The notes below the pieces were generated by a model that saw only the letters and a list, made by a program, of their open reading frames with translations, searched no databases and was not told the DNA's origin. DNA of 64,000 bases from Oscillospiraceae bacterium. Its GTDB lineage: Bacteria > Bacillota > Clostridia > Oscillospirales > Ruminococcaceae. The first letter of the stretch is position 1. Every line of letters starts with the position of its first letter. The stretch covers positions 806,001 through 870,000 of the forward strand of contig CP107211.1 of assembly GCA_025757845.1 (NCBI GenBank), read 5' to 3'. Positions 57,885-64,000 of the stretch are shown in pieces. The position numbers and the translations under genes are program-made.

Positions 57885-59828
57885 TTACAGCCCGCGGGCA
57901 GCAAGCCAGTTTTCGGCGACTTGAGAGAACATCTCAGGGTATTTGGCATCTTCTTCGGTAAAGGCACTGAGGTAATACTCCACCTCGGCGCGGCTGGGGG
58001 CTACAGTGCGCCGCCAGATGGTAAAGGTGGTGCCGTTGCCCATGTCAAAGGTCTCTTCCAGTGCGAAGTATTCGTCGCGCACGGCCAGGAACATGTCGTT
58101 CAGTTTGTGGGACATCTCGTTCTCAGGGTCATTTACATGAGTCAGCGGGAAAGGATCAGCGGTGAGAACGTATTTTGCCTCAAAGAACTGCATGGGGAAG
58201 TAGTGGGTGCCAGGCACCGAGAAGCCAAAAGCCAGCTTGTTGTTGATGGGGGTCTGGGGCAGCAGGCAGTTCTTGAAGTGGTCCGGGCAGTACAGCGTGT
58301 CGTGGGGAATCATATAGGCGATCTCGCCATCGGCGCAGTGGGTGTCGATCCAGCTGGCAATGGCCTTGATTTGCGGCAGATCCTTGCGGTCATAGACCAG
58401 GTCATCAATGGCGGCAAAATCGTGGGCGCTCTCCTGCGGAGAGGCCGAGAGAAGAGTGCGGCCGATGAGAAAATCCGGCAGAGCCACGGTGGTCAGGGGG
58501 GAGCAGCGCACCGAGGTGGCAAAGGCGATGGTGAACAGCCAGAAGCCGATCTTTAGATTCCGGCGGCGGTTCATGCCCTCTGCCAGGGCTGCGGCACCGA
58601 TCAGGAACAGGAGGAACCAGCCGGGTAAAAACAGCAGCATATGTTGGGAACCGGTGGTCTGCACCCGGGTGAACAGCACCATGCTCAGCAGGATCTCCAG
58701 CCCGGCCAGACAGGGCAGAGCTGGCATCTTTCTGCGCTTGAAGCAGAACCACAGGCCCATGCCCATAAGCACCAGGTTCATCAGGCCCATGCGGGCGCAT
58801 TGCAGGTAGGTTTCAGTGACCATGCCGCCGCCGTTGTAGTAGGAATAGTGGTCGGCGTAGTCGTAGCCCAGAATGTGGCTCACCAGGGGCCACAGCAGGA
58901 TGACCATGGCCACCATGGACATCAGGCCGAACAGGATCAGGTTGCGCACCTGCAGCAGGGCCTCCTGCTTCCGGCCCACTTTGGCAATGCGGGCGCTGCT
59001 CACCAGCACCAGCACGGCGTAGGCAAAGTAGTAGCCCACCACGAAGTACAGATACCACCGGCGGGACAGGATGATGGCCGCCGTGGCCAGGAACAGCAGC
59101 CCGAACCGGGGCAGGTCCAGCTTTTCAAACCGGAAATCCAGCGTGAGCAGCAGGATGCTGAAGGCGAAGATCAGGCCGAACCAGTCCGGCTGGCTCAGCA
59201 CGGCGCTCATGCGCAGCCAAGGGTAGGTAAAGGTCCAGGACAGACCGATGAGAAAATACCAGAAGCGGTTTTTCACCTGCAGCATCTGGCCCACTTTGAC
59301 CACCAGACCGGCCAGCAAAAGCAGCAGCATGGGCACGATGCTGAACACCTGACAGATCGCAAAGCTGTCGCCGGTGCGGTCGGTCAGGCAGAACGGGAAC
59401 TCGAGGAACAGGGTGTTGAAGTTGGTATAGTCCTCAGCCAGAGAGTCCAGAATAAAATGGAAGCCGACCGCCGGGCCCTGAAGAAAGGCGGCCTCGGCGT
59501 TGTACTGCTTGTTGATGTAGTTGACGTAGTCCCAGATGTACACGAAGCTGCGGCGGGTCTCGGCCCAGTAGAAGTAGAGCAGCGCCGCGGCCCAGAAGCC
59601 GATGATCACAGCCCAGTGGAACAGGTCGAACTTCACGTCCGCCAGCCGCAGCACCACCAGCACCAGCCCGAACAGGGCCAGGTTGCACCACAGGCTCACC
59701 AGCGGGAAAAATATGGCACTGCCGGGGGCGGCAAGGCCCAGCACCACCAGCGCCAGTGCGGACACGGCATAGGCCAGCAGGGCCCTGCCTACCCACGAGG
59801 TGCGCAGCTTGGAAAGAGTTGCTGACAT
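57885..59828 (-). CDS. Large polytopic membrane protein, possible GT-C glycosyltransferase
   Basis: A 647-residue protein with about 11-12 membrane helices over residues 15-460, followed by an extracytoplasmic C-terminal domain of about 180 residues. A long first external loop with YIWDYVNYINKQYN and FNTLFLEFPF resembles the catalytic-loop layout of GT-C enzymes (PMT/ArnT type), but no certain DxD-type acid pair is visible. I do not recognise the exact family. It is first in a probable operon with the short trigger factor and the Fe-S protein. Confidence 0.65.
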   Translation of the reverse strand: MSATLSKLRTSWVGRALLAYAVSALALVVLGLAAPGSAIFFPLVSLWCNLALFGLVLVVLRLADVKFDLFHWAVIIGFWAAALLYFYWAETRRSFVYIWDYVNYINKQYNAEAAFLQGPAVGFHFILDSLAEDYTNFNTLFLEFPFCLTDRTGDSFAICQVFSIVPMLLLLLAGLVVKVGQMLQVKNRFWYFLIGLSWTFTYPWLRMSAVLSQPDWFGLIFAFSILLLTLDFRFEKLDLPRFGLLFLATAAIILSRRWYLYFVVGYYFAYAVLVLVSSARIAKVGRKQEALLQVRNLILFGLMSMVAMVILLWPLVSHILGYDYADHYSYYNGGGMVTETYLQCARMGLMNLVLMGMGLWFCFKRRKMPALPCLAGLEILLSMVLFTRVQTTGSQHMLLFLPGWFLLFLIGAAALAEGMNRRRNLKIGFWLFTIAFATSVRCSPLTTVALPDFLIGRTLLSASPQESAHDFAAIDDLVYDRKDLPQIKAIASWIDTHCADGEIAYMIPHDTLYCPDHFKNCLLPQTPINNKLAFGFSVPGTHYFPMQFFEAKYVLTADPFPLTHVNDPENEMSHKLNDMFLAVRDEYFALEETFDMGNGTTFTIWRRTVAPSRAEVEYYLSAFTEEDAKYPEMFSQVAENWLAARGL

Positions 59829-59886
59829 GAGAAAAAATCCTCCTTATAAAAATGCGCGATGCACACAGCATAAATTCACAGCTTAC

Positions 59887-59916
59887 AGTATAGCAAACCA
59901 CAGGGGGCACTGTCCA
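59887..59916 (-). promoter_or_regulatory. Promoter of the membrane-protein operon
   Basis: Minus-strand TGGACA (59911-59916), 18-bp spacer and TATACT (59887-59892). Confidence 0.6.
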
Positions 59917-59935
59917 GCCATAGCGGAGGCAAAAC

Positions 59936-59975
59936 CAAAAATGCCCCGCTGCTTTCAAAGCACACGGGACATTTT
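59936..59975 (-). terminator. Terminator of glgB
   Basis: Read on the minus strand, AATGTCCCG(TGT)GCTTT pairs imperfectly with AAAGCAGCGGGGCATT, then TTTT. Confidence 0.65.
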
Positions 59976-59985
59976 GACACAAATA

Positions 59986-61926
59986 TTACTTACTGGAATT
60001 TTTGGCGCGGGCGATACGGCGCTTCTGGGCCATGGCCTTGTTGGCGCTGATGCGGGCGGCGTCCGGGTTGGGGGCCTCCGGGGTCAGGCGCAGCAGGAAG
60101 CTGCCCATGGCAGGCAGGTCCACGGTGAGGGTATAATCCCGACCGTACACGCCGCCGTCGGTGGTGTGGAAGTGCAGCTTGCGGCGGCCCTTGTGGGCAC
60201 CGCCCCACTCGGCAGCCTCGGTGTCCAGCACCAGCTCCGCAGAGCAGGGGAACTTGAGGTACAGCGGGAACTTTTTGTGGGCGTGGTCCTGGGTGTTCAT
60301 GATGCACAGCAGGTTCTGGCCCCGGCCCTTGCGCAGCCAGGCGTAGACGCCCTCGGTGCAGCTCTCGCTGGCCACCCACTCAAAGCAGTCGGGGTTGTAT
60401 TCGCCGTCAAACAGGGCGGGCTCGGTGGCGTATACCAGGCTCAGGCGGGCGAAATACTTCTGGAAAGCGTCATGGAAGGGATACTTGAGCAGGTCCCAGT
60501 CCAGCTCCCGTTTTTCGTCCCACTCGCGGAAGTGCCCCAGCTCGTTGCCCATGAAGTTGAGCTTTTTGCCCGGATGCATATACATATAGAAATAGAGGGT
60601 ACGCAGCTGGGCGCACTTTTCGGCGTAGGTGCCCCACAGCTTGTCGATGATGGTCTTTTTGCCGTGCACCACCTCGTCGTGGCTCAGGGCCAGAAGATAC
60701 AGTTCGTTGTAGAAGTAGTGCATACTGAACAGCAGCTTACCGTAGGCGTTCGGCCGCTCCCCGAAGGGGGTGGCGAAATAGTCCAGCGTGTCGTGCATCC
60801 AGCCCATGTCCCACTTGTAGTCGAAGCCCACACCGTCGTAGCGGGTGGGGGCGGTGACCTTGAGGAAATTGGTGGAGTCCTCGGCCATGTAGATGCCGGT
60901 GGGCCAGCGCTTGTTCAGCCCGTGGTTCAGGCTGCGCAGGAAGTTCACGGCACCCTGGTTCACGCCGCGGTTGGGGTCGCCCTGCCAGTACAGTGCCCGG
61001 GAGATGGCGTCCATGCGGATGCCGTCGCAGTGGTACACATCCATCCACAGCCCGGCGGCGCTGCTCAGGAAGCTGCATACCTCCCGGCGGTAGTAGTTGA
61101 AGTTGCAGGTGCCCCACTCGCTCTGTCCCACGTCGCTGTCGTACTCGTACAGGTGGGTGCCGTCGAACTTGGCCAGTGCGTCGGCGTTGGCGGCAAAGTG
61201 CACCGGCACAAAGTCCATGATGACGCCGATGCCCATGCGGTGGCAGGCGTTGACGAAGGCAGCGAACTGGGCCGGGGTGCCGTAGCGGCTGGTCACCGAG
61301 AAATACCCGGTGGTCTGGTAGCCCCAGCTGCCGTCAAAGGGATGCTCGGCCAGCGGCAGCAGCTCCACATGGGTAAAGTGATGGTCCAGCAGCCAGGGAA
61401 TCAGCTCCTTGGCCAGCTCCTCGTAATTGTACCAGCCGTCCGAGCCGTCGGGCTGGGTGCTGCCGGGTTTGTGCTTCCAGCTCCCGGCGTGCAGCTCGTA
61501 GATGTTCAGCGGGCGGTTGCGGCACTTGTCGCGCCGCTCCATCCAGGCATGGTCGTCAAAGGCAAAATCCAGCTTTGCCAGACGGCTGGCCGTGCCGGGG
61601 CGCAGCTCGGTGGAAAAGGCATAGGGGTCGCTGCGCATCACCACGCTGCCGTCGGCTCCGTGGACGCGGTACTTATAAAGATCACCCTCGGCCAGGCTCG
61701 GGATAAAGGCGCTCCACACGCCGGTCTCGGCGCGCTCCATGGGCACACCGGCTTCCCAGCCGTCAAAGCCGCCGCACACCTCCACGGCGGTGGCACCGGG
61801 GGCCCAGACCGCAAACCGCCAGCCCTCGGCACCGTCCGGGGCCGTGCAGGGATGTGCGCCCAGAATGCGGTAGGCGTCGAAGCAGTCTCCATTGAAAAAT
61901 TCACGGGGAATGGCAGGGTAATTCAT
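59986..61926 (-). CDS. glgB: 1,4-alpha-glucan branching enzyme GlgB
   Basis: Forms alpha-1,6 branches in glycogen. 646 residues: CBM48 (about 30-115, with [20 protein letters not shown]), the GH13 barrel with [24 protein letters not shown], nucleophile Asp in DGIRMDAIS, acid/base Glu in [17 protein letters not shown], and the C-terminal beta domain. The start at 61926 follows AGGAGGAG. No other glg gene is in the window; the amylase gene diverges from it, which links the pair to alpha-glucan metabolism. Confidence 0.95.
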   Translation of the reverse strand: MNYPAIPREFFNGDCFDAYRILGAHPCTAPDGAEGWRFAVWAPGATAVEVCGGFDGWEAGVPMERAETGVWSAFIPSLAEGDLYKYRVHGADGSVVMRSDPYAFSTELRPGTASRLAKLDFAFDDHAWMERRDKCRNRPLNIYELHAGSWKHKPGSTQPDGSDGWYNYEELAKELIPWLLDHHFTHVELLPLAEHPFDGSWGYQTTGYFSVTSRYGTPAQFAAFVNACHRMGIGVIMDFVPVHFAANADALAKFDGTHLYEYDSDVGQSEWGTCNFNYYRREVCSFLSSAAGLWMDVYHCDGIRMDAISRALYWQGDPNRGVNQGAVNFLRSLNHGLNKRWPTGIYMAEDSTNFLKVTAPTRYDGVGFDYKWDMGWMHDTLDYFATPFGERPNAYGKLLFSMHYFYNELYLLALSHDEVVHGKKTIIDKLWGTYAEKCAQLRTLYFYMYMHPGKKLNFMGNELGHFREWDEKRELDWDLLKYPFHDAFQKYFARLSLVYATEPALFDGEYNPDCFEWVASESCTEGVYAWLRKGRGQNLLCIMNTQDHAHKKFPLYLKFPCSAELVLDTEAAEWGGAHKGRRKLHFHTTDGGVYGRDYTLTVDLPAMGSFLLRLTPEAPNPDAARISANKAMAQKRRIARAKNSSK

Positions 61927-62044
61927 GCAAAGATCTCCTCCTGTGTATGATGGGCAGCACCGGCAGCTGCAGTGCTGCAATTGGGCAATTTATCCAAGGA
62001 AAATGGTTTACAACCGGCACTGTAGCCGGTATTCTTGGCGAATC

Positions 62045-62095
62045 TTGACAAAAATAGGCAAAAATTCACATATTTGTTAGATTCTGTGTTATACT
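62045..62095 (+). promoter_or_regulatory. Promoter region of the GH13 amylase gene
   Basis: A TTGACA at 62045-62050 has only a poor -10 (CATATT) after 18 bp. A good TATACT at 62090-62095 has only weak -35 options. One of the two, or both, probably drives the gene. A small ACCGGC/GCCGGT hairpin lies just upstream (about 62014-62031). Confidence 0.45.
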
Positions 62096-62157
62096 AATCC
62101 TGCCGCTGACCGAACGGCGGCAGGAGATTATTTGCAAAGAGGGAGCGGTATTCAACA

Positions 62158-63516
62158 ATGGCTTGGTATGACAATGCGGTATTCTATCACATCTATCCTC
62201 TGGGGCTGTGCGGCTGCGCGCACGAAAATGACGGCCAGCCCACCCCGGGTGCATTCCAAAAACTGAACGACTGGGCGGCCCATGCAGCAGACATCGGCTG
62301 CACCGCCATCTATATCGGCCCGCTGTTTGAGAGCGGCTCCCACGGCTACGATACCATCGACTACCGCCGGGTGGACCGCCGTCTGGGCACCAACGAAGAG
62401 TTCAAGGAGTTCGTGGCCAACTGCCACGCCCGCGGCCAGCATGTCATCGTGGATGGTGTGTTCAACCATGTGGGCCGCGACTTCTTCGCCTTCCAGGACC
62501 TGAAGGCCAACCGCGAGAACGCCCGCTATAAGGACTGGTTCTGCGATGTGAACTTCTGGGGCAACAACGAGTACAACGACGGTTTTTCCTACGGCAACTG
62601 GGGCGGCTTCAACCTGCTGGTCAAGCTGAACCAGCGCAACCCGGAGGTGCAGAACTATCACTTCGACACCATCCGCTTTTGGGTAGACCAGTTTGACATC
62701 GACGGCATCCGGCTGGATGCAGCCGACGTGCTGGACTTTGACTTCATGCGCGGGCTGCGCCGTCTGGCCAACGAGATCAAACCGGAGTTCTGGCTCATGG
62801 GTGAGGTGATCCACGGGGACTACAGCCGCTGGGCAAACCCCGAAATGCTGCACTCTGTGACCAACTACGAGCTGCACAAGGGCCTGTGGAGCGGCCACAA
62901 CGACCACAACTATTTCGAGATCGCCCACACCATGCGCCGTCTGCAGGGGCTGTGCCACGACACCCGGCTGTATCTTTTCTCGGACAACCACGATGTGGAG
63001 CGCCTGCCCAACAAGCTGCGCAACCGGGAACACATCCGTCACATTGCGATTCTAGTATATACCCTTTGGGGCATTCCGTCCATCTATTATGGTTCGGAGT
63101 TTGGCATCGAGGGCAAAAAAGAGTGGGGCAGCGACTGGCCCCTGCGCCCCTGCCTGGAACTGGAGGACTACAAGGACGCTCTCACCACCAACCCCGTCAC
63201 CAGCGTGTATGCGGCACTGGGCAAATTGAAGGCTGAGGAACCGGCCCTGACCTGGGGCGAGTTCAAGGAACTGCACCTCACCACCCAGTGTTACGCCTAC
63301 GCCCGTGTGCTGGACGGCGAAGCCCTTGTGGCGGTGCTGAACAACGGCGACAGCCCGGCGCAGCTGGAATTCCAGCTGCCGGTGGAGGCCAATGCGGCCG
63401 AGGATCTGCTGGCCGATACGGTGGGCGCGCAGCCGGTGATGACAAGCTTCGACTGGGGCCGCATGAAGGTGCAGCTGCCTTCCAACTATGCCACCATCCT
63501 GCGGTTGAAAAAGTAA
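62158..63516 (+). CDS. GH13 alpha-amylase family protein (maltodextrin-acting)
   Basis: Intracellular glucan hydrolase of 452 residues, without a signal peptide. (Beta/alpha)8 landmarks: AVFYHIYPLGL, IYIGPLFESGSHGYDTIDY, VIVDGVFNHVG, nucleophile Asp in DGIRLDAADVL, acid/base Glu in LMGEVIHGD and Asp in FSDNHDVERL. A beta-sandwich end domain follows. The type is close to maltodextrin glucosidase/cyclomaltodextrinase, but lacks their usual N-terminal domain. Paired with divergent glgB, it may break down maltodextrin or glycogen. Confidence 0.9.
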   Translation: MAWYDNAVFYHIYPLGLCGCAHENDGQPTPGAFQKLNDWAAHAADIGCTAIYIGPLFESGSHGYDTIDYRRVDRRLGTNEEFKEFVANCHARGQHVIVDGVFNHVGRDFFAFQDLKANRENARYKDWFCDVNFWGNNEYNDGFSYGNWGGFNLLVKLNQRNPEVQNYHFDTIRFWVDQFDIDGIRLDAADVLDFDFMRGLRRLANEIKPEFWLMGEVIHGDYSRWANPEMLHSVTNYELHKGLWSGHNDHNYFEIAHTMRRLQGLCHDTRLYLFSDNHDVERLPNKLRNREHIRHIAILVYTLWGIPSIYYGSEFGIEGKKEWGSDWPLRPCLELEDYKDALTTNPVTSVYAALGKLKAEEPALTWGEFKELHLTTQCYAYARVLDGEALVAVLNNGDSPAQLEFQLPVEANAAEDLLADTVGAQPVMTSFDWGRMKVQLPSNYATILRLKK

Positions 63517-63521
63517 GCGGC

Positions 63522-63550
63522 TTGCACATTGCGGCCGGTTTTGCTACAAT
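63522..63550 (+). promoter_or_regulatory. Promoter of the NiaR-like gene
   Basis: TTGCAC (63522-63527), 17-bp spacer and TACAAT (63545-63550), just after the amylase stop. Confidence 0.65.
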
Positions 63551-63593
63551 AGGGGCAGCAACGTCGGAAAACGGAAGGGGAGCCTGACAAAAG

Positions 63594-64000
63594 ATGAACG
63601 CAGCACAGCGCAGAGAATGCATCCTGACCCGGTTGAGCGGTGCCCAGAACCCGGTAAGTGCCAGTGCACTGGCCGCTGAGCTGGGGGTCTCCCGGCAGAT
63701 CGTGGTGGGGGACGTGGCACTGCTGCGTGCAGGCGGGGCGCAGATCGACGCGACGCCGCGGGGCTACCAGCTGCACCCGGCAGAGAAAGGTTATACCGGC
63801 ATCCTGGCCTGCGTGCACCGCACCGAGGACGAAATGCGCCGGGAGCTGTACGCCATTGTGGACCAGGGCGGTGTGGCCGTGGATGTGGCCGTGGAAAACA
63901 GCCTGTACGGCGAGATCCGTGCGAACCTGAATCTGGCCAGCCGCTACGATGTGGACACCTTTCTGGTGCAGGCGCGCAGTGCGCCGGAAAGCCTGCTGAG
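63594..64000 (+). CDS. NiaR-type transcription repressor (HTH-3H domain), cut by the window end
   Basis: Represses NAD-synthesis or niacin-uptake genes in response to nicotinate in other Firmicutes. The first 135 residues are visible, with no stop. An HTH_11 domain (RRECILTRLSGAQNPVSASA, then LAAELGVSRQIVVGDVALLRAGG) comes first. The start of the 3H domain (CVHRTEDEMRRELYAIVDQGG, then VAVDVAVENSLYGEI) follows. The second conserved His of 3H (usually VEHPVYG) is Asn here. AGGGGAG precedes the ATG. Confidence 0.85.
   Translation, partial: MNAAQRRECILTRLSGAQNPVSASALAAELGVSRQIVVGDVALLRAGGAQIDATPRGYQLHPAEKGYTGILACVHRTEDEMRRELYAIVDQGGVAVDVAVENSLYGEIRANLNLASRYDVDTFLVQARSAPESLL

Noticed and set aside
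1..64000. CRISPR arrays, prophage or transposase genes
   Set aside because: No regularly spaced repeats were seen, including around the decayed csm region, and no transposase or phage structural gene was recognised.

Overview
The window looks like a chromosomal segment of a gut Firmicute of the Oscillospiraceae/Ruminococcaceae, most like Faecalibacterium or Gemmiger/Subdoligranulum. This is inferred from high GC with Gram-positive promoters and Shine-Dalgarno sites, a single-chain glycyl-tRNA synthetase, sortase and LPXTG proteins, DUF3793, two stand-alone FeoA proteins with FeoB, and palindromic intergenic repeats of a kind I associate with that group. No species call is possible from the sequence alone.

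Layout. 1-4.7 kb: a phosphofructokinase (minus), a two-gene tRNA operon (Gln-CTG, Pro-CGG), and a scarred region. The scar holds an inverted copy of the tRNA-Pro 3' end, short repeats, and joined remnants of a type III-A CRISPR-Cas operon (cas10, csm4 and csm5 pieces) abutting a truncated zinc-peptidase gene. A glycerate kinase follows. 4.9-9.5 kb (minus): a pilus operon (coiled-coil protein, signal peptidase I, LPSTG pilin, class C sortase), then a second unit encoding an InlB-repeat surface protein and a double-glycine-leader peptide. 9.7-17.7 kb: tRNA-Gln(TTG), a DacA-like protein without its catalytic residues, a phosphoesterase, a glycosyltransferase, an acyltransferase, recG, a GNAT enzyme and a five-tRNA minus-strand operon (Phe-Gly-Asp-Gly-Cys).

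18-28 kb: topoisomerase IV genes behind a structured leader and separated by a structured repeat, rlmH, glyQS, a GGDEF-REC-HD-GYP protein and a SpoIID-like protein. 28-35 kb: rhamnose-polymer genes (tandem and single GT2 enzymes, rmlA, rmlD, rmlB, with no rmlC in the window). 35-44 kb: an apparent iron regulon: DUF3793, feoA, feoA, feoB, a Cys-rich membrane peptide, a DtxR-type regulator and a heterodimeric ABC exporter. It shares a 16-bp operator-like dyad of the form GTTAG-N6-CTAAC.

44-64 kb: three tandem secreted GDSL hydrolases, an acyl-CoA ligase-like enzyme, an Opp peptide transporter with an attenuator-like leader, a polytopic membrane protein / short trigger factor / Fe-S protein operon, glgB, a GH13 amylase, and the start of a NiaR-type repressor cut by the window end.

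The observations I would follow first are: the decayed type III-A locus; the two hairpin repeat families whose stems vary but stay complementary between copies; the GTTAG-N6-CTAAC iron regulon with DUF3793; the DacA-like pseudoenzyme; and the double-glycine peptide next to a tail-less LPXTG protein.
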